Origin: Roseovarius faecimaris
GTDB taxonomy: Bacteria; Pseudomonadota; Alphaproteobacteria; Rhodobacterales; Rhodobacteraceae
Reading direction: 5' to 3'
Assembly: GCF_009762325.1 (NCBI RefSeq)
Contig: NZ_CP034348.1
Coordinates: 2,734,501 to 2,798,500, forward strand
Length of the DNA stretch: 64,000 nucleotides
Shown here: piece after piece, positions 26,858-35,618 of the stretch
Layout of the letters: every line of letters starts with the position of its first letter
How positions within the stretch are numbered: the stretch's first letter is position 1
The notes under the pieces: model-generated
Told to the model about the DNA's origin: nothing
Database searches by the model: none
What the model saw: only the letters and a program-made list of their open reading frames with translations
Made by a program: the position numbers and the translations under genes

Positions 26858-27634
26858 ATGTCTAAGAAAACTCAACGCCATGACCGGATATTGAGTGTGC
26901 TCGACGTCAATCCGTCGATTCGCGTGAATGAACTGGCAGACGAGTTGGGCGTCTCAACCGAAACCGTGCGGCGGGATCTGTCCGAACTGGACGAGACCGG
27001 CCGCATCAAACGCACCTATGGCGGTGCCGTCCTGACGAAAACATTCGAGCCTGCGCTTGCCGAACGCCTCAAGCTGCATATCGCGGCGCGCGAGGCCATC
27101 GCGAAACTGGCGGTAGAGCGTATCGGCGACGCCAACAGCCTGTTCGTCGGCGGCGGCGCGACGCTTCTGCATTTCGCCCGCGCCCTGCGCCAGATCGACC
27201 GCAAGATCACCGTTCTGACCCCGTCTTTCTCGATCGCGACCGAGCTGTCCACCAATCCGCTGATCGAGGTGATGACACTCCCCGGTATCGTGGAGCCCGC
27301 CGAAGGCATGGTCTTTGGCGGCGAAACACTCAAATTCATCGCGAAGTTCCGCACCCCCGTGACCGTGGTCGGGGCCTCGGGCGTGGACAGCCGCGGAGTA
27401 AGCGAGGCCCTGCTGAACGCGGCCCAGGTCTATGCGGCGATGATCGACAGCGCCGACGAAACGCTGGTACTGGCGGATAACTCCAAATTCGGCACCCGCT
27501 CACTGCAACAGATCACCACGCTCAAGCAAAACCTGTGCCTCGTGACCGAAAGGCCCCCGGACCCGCTGATCCGGCAGGCCGTCCAAACCAGCGGCGCCGA
27601 GCTGCTTTACCCGCAATCCACCAGACAACATTAG
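26858..27634 (+). CDS. DeoR-family transcriptional regulator of the BMC locus
   Basis: The protein has 258 residues. The N-terminal helix-turn-helix reads RHDRILSVLDVNPSIRVNELADELGVSTETVRRDLSEL followed by the GRIKRTYGGAVL wing. The C-terminal sugar-phosphate-isomerase-like sensor domain has VGGGATLLHFARAL and LADNSKFGTR. These are classic DeoR features. It is divergent from the shell operon and 20 bases upstream of the dehydratase gene, so it is well placed to control both. The effector would be a phosphorylated intermediate, by family precedent. Confidence 0.93.
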   Translation: MSKKTQRHDRILSVLDVNPSIRVNELADELGVSTETVRRDLSELDETGRIKRTYGGAVLTKTFEPALAERLKLHIAAREAIAKLAVERIGDANSLFVGGGATLLHFARALRQIDRKITVLTPSFSIATELSTNPLIEVMTLPGIVEPAEGMVFGGETLKFIAKFRTPVTVVGASGVDSRGVSEALLNAAQVYAAMIDSADETLVLADNSKFGTRSLQQITTLKQNLCLVTERPPDPLIRQAVQTSGAELLYPQSTRQH

Positions 27635-27654
27635 CCTGACGGGAGCTGAAACGC

Positions 27655-29925
27655 ATGAGCCAGAGTTACGATGCAAACCGGTGGAAGCGTTTCGACGATT
27701 GGGATGCGCGGGCGCTGAGATTGGACAAGTTCGCGGTGGAAGACCCGGAAAACGGGTTTTCGGCCTTCCGCGGTGCCGCCGATCCGAAGCCGGGGCTGGG
27801 CATCAAAGGCGGCAAGGTCACGTCGATGGACGGCGTCGCCGCCAGGGATTTCGACCTGATCGACGCTTTCATCGCCACCTATCACATCGACCCCGACATC
27901 GCCGAAGAGGCGATGGCCATCCCCTCGGAACAGCTCGCCCGGATGCTGGTGGACATGAACGTGCCGCGCACCGAACTTACCCGCCTCGCCCGTGGGCTGA
28001 CCCCCGCCAAGCTGGCCGAAACGGTGGCCCAGCTCAACGCGATGGAGCTGTCCTTTGCCTATTCCAAGATGCGCGCCCGGCAAAGCCCGGGCAATCAGGC
28101 CCATGTGACCAACGCCAAGGACGATCCGCTGCAACTGGCCGCCGATGCCGCCATCGCCGTGGCCCTGGGCTTTGACGAGATCGAAACCACCATGCGCGTC
28201 GCCCGCAATTCCTGGTCCAACGCGCTGGCCTGTTGCGTCGGCTCCGCCGTGGGGCGGGCCGGCACGCTCTTTCAATGTTCCTCCGAAGAGGCCGAAGAGC
28301 TCGAAATCGGCATGGCCGGCTTCACCTCCTACGCCGAAACGGTCTCGGTCTACGGCACCGAAAGCGCCTTTATCGACGGCGACGACACGCCCTGGTCCAA
28401 GGCCTGGCTCGCGGCCGCCTATGCCTCGCGCGGGATCAAGATGCGCTGCACCTCGGGTGCCGCCGCCGAATTGCTGATGGGCTTTCACGAGGCAAAATCG
28501 CTGCTCTATCTCGAAGCGCGCTGCCTCTGCCTGCAACGCGGCATGGGCTCGCAAGGCACCCAGAACGGCGGCATTGACGGCGCGCCCCTGGCCAGCTCGA
28601 TGCCCGGCGGTGTGCGCGAATTGCTGGCGGAAAACCTTGTCGCGGTCTGGCTCGATCTGGAATGCGCCTCGGGCAACGATGCGCGCCATTCCGAATCCGA
28701 CATGCGCGTCGCCGCCAAGGTCCTGCCCTACCTGATCGGCGGGTCCGACCTGATCTGCTCGGGCTTCGGGTCGATCCTGAAATACGACAATTCCTTCAAC
28801 CCGTCCTCGTTCAACGGCGAGGAACTGGAGGAATTTCTGGTCCTGCAACGGGATTTCGAAGCCGATGGCGGCCTGACCGCGGTAGAGGACGCCCGCGCGC
28901 TGGACCTGCGCCGCCGGGCGATCGACGCGCTTTCGCATGTGCTGAAGGATCTCGGACTGGCCGAGGCAACCGAGGTCATGAAACGCTCTGTCGCCGTGGC
29001 CTCCGGCTCGAACGACACCCAAAGCTTCACCCCACGCGACGTGGCCCTGATCAGCGACAAGATCCACAGCCAGGGCATCACCGTGCTGGATGTCATCCGG
29101 TCGCTCCATCGCGGCGGGTTCCGGGACGAAGCGGAAAACCTGCTCTTTCTGGTCAAGCTGCGCGTCTCGGGCGATTATCTGCAAACCTCCGCCGTGGTGC
29201 GCGATGGCCGCGTGATCAGCGCCATCAACGACCCCAACGAATACACCGGCCCGGGCACCGGTCACCGACTGTCCGAGGAACGCCGGGCCGAGCTTGCCGC
29301 TATCCGCGAAGTGCTGGACCGCGAGGAAGTGCTGCGCGCCGAGGCCACCAGCGAAATGGGCGAGGCAAAGGCGATCCGCTATCAGACGATGGGGCCCGCC
29401 ACGCCGGGCACCGATCCGCAGGAAATCGTGGTCGGCGTCAGCCCCGGCTTTGGCTCGAAAATCTTTCGCACCCTGGCCGGTCATCCGCTCAGTGCCGTCT
29501 TGCGCGCCCTCAAGGCCGGGATCGAACGTGGCGGCGGCACCATGCGGATCGTCCGGTTCTGGCACACGGCGGACACGTCCTTTCTGGGTCTCAGCGCCGC
29601 GCGGCTCTCCGGCTCGGGCCTGGGCATCGGCATCCAGTCGAAAGGCACCGCCGTCATTCACCAGAAAGACCGGCTGCCGCATAACAATCTCGAACTGTTC
29701 TCGAACGCCCCGATCACCACGCTCGACCATTACGAAGCGATGGGCTTCAACGCCACATCCTATGCGCAGGGTGTGTTGCCCGAACCCGTCGTCGTGCCGA
29801 CGCGCGGCGAGGCTCTGGGCGCCCGCTTTCACCCCCGCGTTGCCCTGACCTATGCGATCGAAACCTCCATGACCGAAGATGGCGCCGCCCCCGAAAACCT
29901 GCAAATCACCTTTCTGGAAACATGA
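27655..29925 (+). CDS. B12-dependent diol/glycerol dehydratase, fused large and medium subunits (PduC-PduD)
   Basis: The protein has 756 residues. Residues 1 to about 545 match the catalytic large subunit: DPKPGLGIKGGKVTSMDG, MRARQSPGNQAHVTNAKDDP (with the active-site His), FDEIETTMRVAR (Glu), YGTE (Glu), MGSQGTQNG (Gln) and the YTGPGTGHRL end. Residues from about 580 match the medium subunit: EIVVGVSPGFG, LSGSGLGIGIQSKGTAVIHQKD, NLELFSNAPITTL. The two are separate proteins in Klebsiella and Salmonella. The enzyme would turn a 1,2-diol into an aldehyde with adenosylcobalamin. The N-terminal encapsulation helix of PduD is absent at the junction, and no dehydratase reactivase is seen in the window. 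Confidence 0.93.
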   Translation: MSQSYDANRWKRFDDWDARALRLDKFAVEDPENGFSAFRGAADPKPGLGIKGGKVTSMDGVAARDFDLIDAFIATYHIDPDIAEEAMAIPSEQLARMLVDMNVPRTELTRLARGLTPAKLAETVAQLNAMELSFAYSKMRARQSPGNQAHVTNAKDDPLQLAADAAIAVALGFDEIETTMRVARNSWSNALACCVGSAVGRAGTLFQCSSEEAEELEIGMAGFTSYAETVSVYGTESAFIDGDDTPWSKAWLAAAYASRGIKMRCTSGAAAELLMGFHEAKSLLYLEARCLCLQRGMGSQGTQNGGIDGAPLASSMPGGVRELLAENLVAVWLDLECASGNDARHSESDMRVAAKVLPYLIGGSDLICSGFGSILKYDNSFNPSSFNGEELEEFLVLQRDFEADGGLTAVEDARALDLRRRAIDALSHVLKDLGLAEATEVMKRSVAVASGSNDTQSFTPRDVALISDKIHSQGITVLDVIRSLHRGGFRDEAENLLFLVKLRVSGDYLQTSAVVRDGRVISAINDPNEYTGPGTGHRLSEERRAELAAIREVLDREEVLRAEATSEMGEAKAIRYQTMGPATPGTDPQEIVVGVSPGFGSKIFRTLAGHPLSAVLRALKAGIERGGGTMRIVRFWHTADTSFLGLSAARLSGSGLGIGIQSKGTAVIHQKDRLPHNNLELFSNAPITTLDHYEAMGFNATSYAQGVLPEPVVVPTRGEALGARFHPRVALTYAIETSMTEDGAAPENLQITFLET

Positions 29926-30356
29926 CGATGTCCGACAAACCCCTGACAGCCCGCGATTATCCCGTTGCCGAAACCCGCCCGGAACAGGTGGCCGGCAGCC
30001 GAGGCAAACCGCTCTCCTCGCTCACGCTGGATGCCGTGATCGGCGGCGATGTCGACATCGAAGACCTGCGGATCACGCCGCAGGCCCTGTTACAGCAGGC
30101 ACAGATCTCGCGCTCGGTGGGCCGCGCAGCCCTGGCAGAAAACTTCGAACGCGCCGCCGAAATGACGCGCCTGCCCCAGGATGAGGTCATGACGATCTAT
30201 GAACTTCTGCGCCCCGGGCGGGCCGAGTCCAAAGACAGCCTGCTTGACGCAGCCAGCCGGATCCGGCGGGACCATGACGCGCAGCAACTGGCGGATTTCC
30301 TCGAAGAAGCCGCGCGGTTCTACGAACTGCGGGGGCTTTTCCGCAAAAGATACTAG
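29922..30356 (+). CDS. pduE: Diol dehydratase small subunit (PduE-like)
   Basis: The protein has 144 residues. The family pattern DYPVAETRPEQVAGSRGKPLSSLTLDAV is visible, as are DLRITPQALLQQAQISRSVGRAALAENFERAAEMT and IYELLRPGRAESKDSL. Together with the fused large/medium chain it completes the dehydratase. Its ATG overlaps the stop of the large chain by 4 bases. It is the last gene of the deoR-dehydratase operon. A 170-base gap follows with nothing notable. Confidence 0.92.
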   Translation: MTMSDKPLTARDYPVAETRPEQVAGSRGKPLSSLTLDAVIGGDVDIEDLRITPQALLQQAQISRSVGRAALAENFERAAEMTRLPQDEVMTIYELLRPGRAESKDSLLDAASRIRRDHDAQQLADFLEEAARFYELRGLFRKRY

Positions 30357-30529
30357 AACGGCGCACCTTGCGGACACTTCGCCCGGGACAGATGGCCCAT
30401 CCGCGCCGGGCGCATTGAGGCTTGCGGCATTTTAGTCAACCTCCGCCACCCATTGCCCAGAAAGCCCTTTGAAAATCCATGACAACGCGCGATAAAGGCG
30501 GCCAAATACGGCAAAAGACCGAGAAAACC

Positions 30530-31237
30530 ATGAGCAGCAAGCCCCGGATGGAAGACAGCCTGCGTGAGCGTATCATCGCGCAACCGGATGTTATCCTTGA
30601 AGATCAAGACCTTATGCGCGCCCTGATCGCCGCGAACGAACGCGCGATGGGCGGCAATATCATCGATTTGCGTGGCATCGCCATGGACCGGCTCGAAAGC
30701 CGCCTGGACCGGCTTGAGGACACGCACCGCTCGGTCATTGCGGCCGCCTATGAAAACCTTGCCGGCACAAACCAGGTGCACCGCGCCATTCTGCGGATGC
30801 TCGACCCGGTGGAATTCGAAAGCTTCCTGAAGGATCTCGGCACGGATGTGGCCGCGATCCTGCGGGTGGACACGATCAAGCTGGTGCTGGAAACCGTACA
30901 GGATGGCGGCGACCCGGCGGTGAAGCGGCTGGGCGACGTGCTGTCGCTGGCCGAGCCCGGCTTCATCCAATCCTACCTCAGCGACGGGCGCGGCAACTCG
31001 GCCCGGCAGGTCACCCTGCGCCAGATCCACGAGGGCGACATGCGCATCTATGGCCGTGCGGCGGAATATATCCGCTCCGAGGCCTGCCTGATGCTCGATT
31101 TCGGCGAGGGCCGCCTGCCCGGCATGCTGGTCATGGGGGCCGAGGATCCGCACCAGTTCACCCCGCAGCAGGGCACCGACCTGCTGGCCTTTTTCGCGGG
31201 CGTGTTTGAACGGGCGATGCGCCGCTGGCTGTCATGA
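30530..31237 (+). CDS. DUF484 family protein
   Basis: The protein has 235 residues from the ATG at 30530. An earlier ATG at 30479 extends the frame by 17 residues. The fold is GAF-like, with the N-terminal coiled helix VILEDQDLMRALIAANE and the conserved GNIIDLRGIAMDRLESRLDRLEDTHRSVI. DUF484 genes usually lie directly before xerC, as here with a 4-base overlap. The function is not established. Confidence 0.88.
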   Translation: MSSKPRMEDSLRERIIAQPDVILEDQDLMRALIAANERAMGGNIIDLRGIAMDRLESRLDRLEDTHRSVIAAAYENLAGTNQVHRAILRMLDPVEFESFLKDLGTDVAAILRVDTIKLVLETVQDGGDPAVKRLGDVLSLAEPGFIQSYLSDGRGNSARQVTLRQIHEGDMRIYGRAAEYIRSEACLMLDFGEGRLPGMLVMGAEDPHQFTPQQGTDLLAFFAGVFERAMRRWLS

Positions 31238-32148
31238 TCTCGCCTGCCGCCCGCGATGCCCTGCAGGGCTGGCTCGACAGGCAGAAGGCACTCAAGGGCG
31301 CATCGGAAAACACGATCGACGCCTATGGCCGCGATGTGGCGGGGTTCCTCGCCTTCATGACCCGGCACAAGGGCGAGGCACAGGGGCTTGGCCCGCTGGC
31401 CCGGATCGGCGTCAGTGACATGCGCGCCTGGATGGCCCATACGCGCGGCCAGGATGTCGGCCCGCGCTCGCTCGCGCGCAAGCTTTCGGCGGTCAAGAGC
31501 TTCTACCGCTGGCTGTCCGAACGCGAGGGGTTCGAGCCCACCGCCGTGCTCTCCACCCGCTCTCCCAAATTCCAGCGCAAATTGCCCAGGCCCCTGGCCG
31601 AGGACGCCGCGCGCGAGATGATCGCCACGGTCGAGATGCAATCCGCGACCCCCTGGGTGGCGGCCCGCGATCAGGCGGTGGTGACATTGCTCTATGGCTG
31701 CGGGCTGCGCATCTCCGAAGCCCTCGGGCTGACCGGACGCGACATGCCCCTGGGCGAGGCGCTGCGGATCATCGGCAAGGGCGGCAAGGAGCGCGTGGTG
31801 CCGGTGATCCCTGCCGCGCAGGACGCGGTGGCGGCCTATCTGCGGCTCTGCCCCTATGAGCCCGCGCCCGACGATCCCGTGTTTCGCGGCGTGCGCGGCG
31901 GGCCGCTCAGCCCCCGCGCGGTGCAGAAAGTGGTCGAGCGCACGCGCCTGCAGCTTGGCCTGCCCGCTTCGGCCACGCCCCACGCCATGCGCCACAGCTT
32001 CGCCACGCATCTTCTGAACGCCGGCGGCGATCTTCGCGCCATTCAGGAGCTTCTCGGCCATGCGTCTCTGTCCACCACGCAAGCCTACACTGCGGTCGAT
32101 ACCGCGCGGCTCTGGGAGGTCTATCAACGTGCCCACCCCAAAGCGTGA
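31234..32148 (+). CDS. xerC: Tyrosine recombinase XerC
   Basis: The protein has 304 residues. XerC with XerD resolves chromosome dimers at dif. The N-terminal SAM-like core-binding domain (ALKGASENTIDAYGRDVAGF) is followed by the catalytic domain. The catalytic Arg is in YGCGLRISEALGL, the Lys in GKGGKERVVPVI, HxxR in TPHAMRHSFATHLLN, His/Trp in LGHASLSTTQAYT, and the nucleophile Tyr is the one in QAYT. It overlaps DUF484, and the phosphatidylcholine synthase gene follows. Confidence 0.95.
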   Translation: MISPAARDALQGWLDRQKALKGASENTIDAYGRDVAGFLAFMTRHKGEAQGLGPLARIGVSDMRAWMAHTRGQDVGPRSLARKLSAVKSFYRWLSEREGFEPTAVLSTRSPKFQRKLPRPLAEDAAREMIATVEMQSATPWVAARDQAVVTLLYGCGLRISEALGLTGRDMPLGEALRIIGKGGKERVVPVIPAAQDAVAAYLRLCPYEPAPDDPVFRGVRGGPLSPRAVQKVVERTRLQLGLPASATPHAMRHSFATHLLNAGGDLRAIQELLGHASLSTTQAYTAVDTARLWEVYQRAHPKA

Positions 32149-32184
32149 TTGCACATGGCTTCCGTTTCCGGCAAAAGCCCTGTC

Positions 32185-32883
32185 ATGAGCCAGTCACTCA
32201 AAGCGTTATCCGTCCATCTGTTCACCGCCACAGGTGCTGTGTTTGCCATGCTGGCGATGCTGGCCGCGGTGGATGAGAACTGGAGCCTGATGTTCCTGTG
32301 GCTTGTGGTGGCCTTCGTGGTCGACGGGATCGACGGCCCCCTTGCGCGCCGCTACCACGTCCAGAAATACGCCCCCCGCATCGATGGCAATATCCTCGAT
32401 ATGATCATCGACTATCTGACCTATATCTTCATCCCGGCCTTTGCGCTGTTCAAATCCGGGCTGCTGCCGGGCTGGACGGGGTGGTTCGCCATCATCGTGA
32501 TCACCTTCGCCAGCGCGCTGTATCTGGTCGATACCCGCATGAAAACGCTGGACAAATCCTTTTCCGGCTTCCCTGGCTGCTGGAACATGGTGGTGCTGGT
32601 GCTGTTCGCCATCGAGCCGAATTTCTGGATCAGTTTCACGCTTGTCGCGGTGCTGGCGGTGGCGATGTTCCTGCCGCTGAAATTCATCCATCCGGTGCGC
32701 ACGAAGCGCTGGCGCGTCGTCTCGTTTCCGATGATGCTGGGCTGGATGTTCTTCGCCTTCTGGGCCGCCTGGGTCGACTTTCACCCCGAAAGCTGGGCGC
32801 ATTGGGGGCTGATCATCACGACGGTCTACCTGCTCGGGGCAGGCATCGCGCAACAGATCATCCCGGAACGCCAGGACTTCTGA
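32185..32883 (+). CDS. pcs: Phosphatidylcholine synthase (CDP-alcohol phosphatidyltransferase family)
   Basis: Pcs condenses choline with CDP-diacylglycerol in the inner membrane. The protein has 232 residues from the ATG at 32185. TTG/ATG starts at 32149 and 32155 extend the frame. The CDP-alcohol transferase motif is present as DGIDGPLARRY, then 12 residues, then DGNILDMIIDY. About seven membrane segments are seen. The motif spacing matches the Pcs branch rather than phosphatidylglycerophosphate synthase. Confidence 0.88.
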   Translation: MSQSLKALSVHLFTATGAVFAMLAMLAAVDENWSLMFLWLVVAFVVDGIDGPLARRYHVQKYAPRIDGNILDMIIDYLTYIFIPAFALFKSGLLPGWTGWFAIIVITFASALYLVDTRMKTLDKSFSGFPGCWNMVVLVLFAIEPNFWISFTLVAVLAVAMFLPLKFIHPVRTKRWRVVSFPMMLGWMFFAFWAAWVDFHPESWAHWGLIITTVYLLGAGIAQQIIPERQDF

Positions 32884-32890
32884 GGCAGAA

Positions 32891-32912
32891 AGAAAATTCG
32901 TACGAATTTTCT
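32891..32912. repeat. Single TTCGTACGAA palindrome between pcs and ogt
   Basis: This perfect 22-base palindrome is identical to the first unit of the pairs at 6244 and 11945. It fills a 37-base convergent gap, 8 bases after pcs and 9 bases from the ogt stop, so it can serve both transcripts as a terminator. Confidence 0.85.
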
Positions 32913-32920
32913 CTTCCCGC

Positions 32921-33385
32921 TCAGATCAGAAGTCCCGCCGCCTTTTCGTGCCGGAGCAGCCAGACCTTCGTCTCCACCCCACCCGCGCCGGAATAGCCGC
33001 CCAGCCCGTTCGCGCCAAGCACCCGGTGACAGGGGATGATGACCGGAATGGGATTGCCGCCACAGGCCCCGCCAATCGCCTGTGCCGGCACGCTCAGCTG
33101 CCGCGCCAGTTCGCCATAGGTGCGCGTTTCGCCGAACGGGATCGCCAGCATAGCCGCGCAGACCTCGCGCTGAAAATCCGAAGCCGTGACCCGCCAGGGC
33201 AAATCGAAATGCGTGAGCTCTCCGGCAAAATATGCCTTGAGCTGGGCCAGTGCTGCATCGATCTCGGGCGCGCCCGCCCCCGCGGCATGATCGCCCCAGC
33301 GCACCCCCGTGATACATCCGTCCTCGCTTGTCACCGTCAGCGGGCCGAGGGGGGTGTGAAGCGTCCCGGCAGCCATGCCGCTCAT
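32921..33385 (-). CDS. ogt: Methylated-DNA--protein-cysteine methyltransferase
   Basis: The protein has 154 residues. The suicidal acceptor Cys lies in IPVIIPCHRVLGANG. The DNA-binding helix-turn-helix region is IPFGETRTYGELARQL. A slight departure is IGGACGGNPIP, where most relatives have R/N in place of one Gly/Cys. It overlaps the OmpA-family gene by 4 bases. Confidence 0.95.
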   Translation of the reverse strand: MSGMAAGTLHTPLGPLTVTSEDGCITGVRWGDHAAGAGAPEIDAALAQLKAYFAGELTHFDLPWRVTASDFQREVCAAMLAIPFGETRTYGELARQLSVPAQAIGGACGGNPIPVIIPCHRVLGANGLGGYSGAGGVETKVWLLRHEKAAGLLI

Positions 33386-34317
33386 TCGCTGTTCAGCAGA
33401 ACGGCCTCGACGCGCCGGTTCGCCTCGCGCCCGGCCCGGTCGAGATTTGGCGCAATCGGCGACAGGTACCCCATCCCTTCCGCATCGAGCTGCGCGCGCG
33501 GCACGCCATGCACGCTGACCAGCCGTTCCAGAACCGAGGCCGCCCGCCGTTTCGACAACGCGATATTCGGGGTCAGCCCGCCCACCGTGTCGGTATGGCC
33601 CACCAGCGCCACTCTGAGCCCCGGGTCGGATTTCAGAAACGCCGCCAGTGCGGTCAGCGACGCAAAAGGCCCCTCGCCCAGATCGGACGAACCCGACTGA
33701 AAATTCAGGTCACCCAAAATCACATGCCCCTGGTCACGCAGCGCCTGGGCCAAAGGCTGATCTGCCTCCGCGCGCGGCAACTGTACCCGCGCGTCGGCTG
33801 CCACGCTGACACCGCGGCCCCCCTGCGGGGCGACATGGATCACCTGGATATAGGCGGTCGTGCCGGAGCGGCTGATCAGCAGGCTGGCGTAGCTCTCGGC
33901 GGCGGCCTCCTCGCCCTTGCGCAGCGCCACGAAGCGATAGTCGAACAGGTCGACAAACATATCCGGCGCGGGCAGCACCCGGGTGCCGAAGCGAAAATCG
34001 AACCCGCCGCATTCCTGCCCCTCGCAATCGAGCAGCACCTGATACCCCGCCGCGGTAAGCTGATCGCGCAGCGGCGCGAGGATTTGCAGCGTGGTGATGG
34101 ATTGCGCGGCCAGCCGCCAGGCCTGCAGCACGATCCGTCCCTCGACCTCCAGCACCGGCAGCGTGCCGTCGGCATACGGCCCGACCGGCATCAGATAGCT
34201 TCCGGCGGGCTCGCTCACCTCCCGGCTTAGCGTGGCATTCGTCGGCAGCGACAGCTCCAGCCCCTGCCCCGCGACAGGGCAGGCACATAAAGCCAGAGCG
34301 CCGAGCCAGCCCCGCAT
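33382..34317 (-). CDS. OmpA-family protein with signal peptide
   Basis: The protein has 311 residues. The leader is MRGWLGALALCACPVAG. The C-terminal OmpA/MotB domain shows LRVALVGHTDTVGGLTPNIALSKRRAASVLERLV and GYLSPIAPNLDRAGREANRRVEAVL, which bind peptidoglycan. The N-terminal half (residues 20-190) has a pair of cysteines (CEGQECGGFDF) and no beta-barrel signature. It may be periplasmic rather than a porin. Confidence 0.85.
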   Translation of the reverse strand: MRGWLGALALCACPVAGQGLELSLPTNATLSREVSEPAGSYLMPVGPYADGTLPVLEVEGRIVLQAWRLAAQSITTLQILAPLRDQLTAAGYQVLLDCEGQECGGFDFRFGTRVLPAPDMFVDLFDYRFVALRKGEEAAAESYASLLISRSGTTAYIQVIHVAPQGGRGVSVAADARVQLPRAEADQPLAQALRDQGHVILGDLNFQSGSSDLGEGPFASLTALAAFLKSDPGLRVALVGHTDTVGGLTPNIALSKRRAASVLERLVSVHGVPRAQLDAEGMGYLSPIAPNLDRAGREANRRVEAVLLNSE

Positions 34318-34320
34318 CGT

Positions 34321-34890
34321 TCAGCGCGCCTGACTGTGATAGTCCGGGTTCGGCTGCATCCCGGTGGCACTGGCCACGCGGTTGGACATGTTGAAAAAGC
34401 CCGCTACGCTGACGATGTCCCAGATATCGCGCTCCGAAAATCCCACGGCGCGCAGATGATCGCGGTCCGCCTCGCCGATGGCATGGCTTTCCTTGGTGAC
34501 CTTTTCCGCAAAGCCAAGCATCGCGGTCTGCCGCGCATCCAGACCGGCGGCGCGCCAGTTCATCACCATCGCCTCGCCCAGTTCGGGCTTGCCCGACAAT
34601 TGCCGCACCGCCGCGCCATGGGCCACCTGGCAATACCAGCAACGGTTGATCGAGCTGACCACAACCGCGATCATCTCGCGTTCCAGCTTGCTCAGACCGC
34701 TCTCGGCCAGCATCAGGTCGTTATACATCGCCGTAAAGCTGTTCAGCTTGTCGATATCGAACGCATAGGCCCGCAGCACATTGGGCACGAAGCCCAGCTT
34801 CTCGTCGCAGATATCGAAATATTTCTGCGTCGCCTCCGGCAGAGGATCGACCTGAGGCAGGTCAAGGGCGGTGGGGGGGTCAGTACTCAT
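34321..34890 (-). CDS. Carboxymuconolactone decarboxylase / AhpD-like peroxidase-related protein
   Basis: The protein has 189 residues from the ATG at 34890, which overlaps the stop of the upstream gene. The frame extends further upstream without a suitable start. The redox motif is NRCWYCQVAHG (CxxC-like with a following His), in an all-helical AhpD fold. Peroxidase-related members of this family reduce hydroperoxides or act as a scavenging partner. The substrate is unknown. Confidence 0.85.
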   Translation of the reverse strand: MSTDPPTALDLPQVDPLPEATQKYFDICDEKLGFVPNVLRAYAFDIDKLNSFTAMYNDLMLAESGLSKLEREMIAVVVSSINRCWYCQVAHGAAVRQLSGKPELGEAMVMNWRAAGLDARQTAMLGFAEKVTKESHAIGEADRDHLRAVGFSERDIWDIVSVAGFFNMSNRVASATGMQPNPDYHSQAR

Positions 34891-35618
34891 CTCGGCGCAT
34901 CTTCCTTTATTCGGTAGTGATATGTTCCCACAAGGCGCATCCCGAGGGAAGTGTAGAGCGCATTCGCGCCCGTGTTGGCCTGCGTGCAGATGACCGACAT
35001 ATGCGTGCCGCCCTGGTCCGCTGCCCAGTGGGCCGCCTGGCGCATCATATGCCCGCCCAGCCCCTGTCCGCGATGGTCCGGCAGGATTTCCAGCGCGTGC
35101 ACCATGGCCACCCCCCGGTGCAGGCCGACATACCCGGTGCCCGCCGGGCGCGCATTGAGCCGCCCGAACAGACCGGTCTTGGGGCCTTGCGCGCGGCGCA
35201 TCACCTCCACGCGCGCAGGCCCGATCCCGCCGGCGGCCCAAATGTCGCGCATGATCGCCAGCGGCTCCCAGATGGTAAACGTGGTCACCTGCGGAAGAGG
35301 GTGTGCCGTCAGCGTCTCCATCGGGCAGGCATAGAGATTGACCGGGTCGATCACGTCATAGCCCGCCTCTGCAAGCAGCGCATCAAGCGCCTCTTCGCCG
35401 TCGCGGATCATGAACAGCGGCGGCTGATCCATGCCGCGCATGACCTCCTCGGCACGTGGCAGCTTGTCAGCCGTCACCGGCTGCCGCGCCGTGGCCGCCG
35501 AAACCCGTTTGCCGCCCCCCGCCCCGTCGCGAAAGGTGAACACCCCCTCCTCGAAGCGGCGCGCCGGCGGCCATGTCGCCTCGCAGACGTCATAGAGCTG
35601 CTGCACGCCCGGCATCAT
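34887..35618 (-). CDS. GNAT-family N-acetyltransferase
   Basis: The protein has 243 residues. The acetyl-CoA-binding pattern is LEILPDHRGQGLGGHMMRQAAHWAADQGG, with a following TQANTGANALYTSLGMRLVGTYHY. The N-terminal half is a degenerate GNAT-like lobe (residues 1-120). The acceptor substrate cannot be predicted. It is in a run of four overlapping or near-overlapping minus-strand genes. Confidence 0.85.
   Translation of the reverse strand: MMPGVQQLYDVCEATWPPARRFEEGVFTFRDGAGGGKRVSAATARQPVTADKLPRAEEVMRGMDQPPLFMIRDGEEALDALLAEAGYDVIDPVNLYACPMETLTAHPLPQVTTFTIWEPLAIMRDIWAAGGIGPARVEVMRRAQGPKTGLFGRLNARPAGTGYVGLHRGVAMVHALEILPDHRGQGLGGHMMRQAAHWAADQGGTHMSVICTQANTGANALYTSLGMRLVGTYHYRIKEDAPR

Noticed and set aside
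27631..29904. Long minus-strand open frame opposite the diol dehydratase gene
   Set aside because: It is an exact mirror of a well-supported gene in a GC-rich genome. Its translation is Gly/Ala/His/Gln-rich with no domain, and it lacks a ribosome-binding site.
30479..31237. DUF484 gene considered as part of the microcompartment locus (reactivase-like)
   Set aside because: The sequence is clearly DUF484, and the 4-base overlap with xerC is the usual arrangement of that pair.
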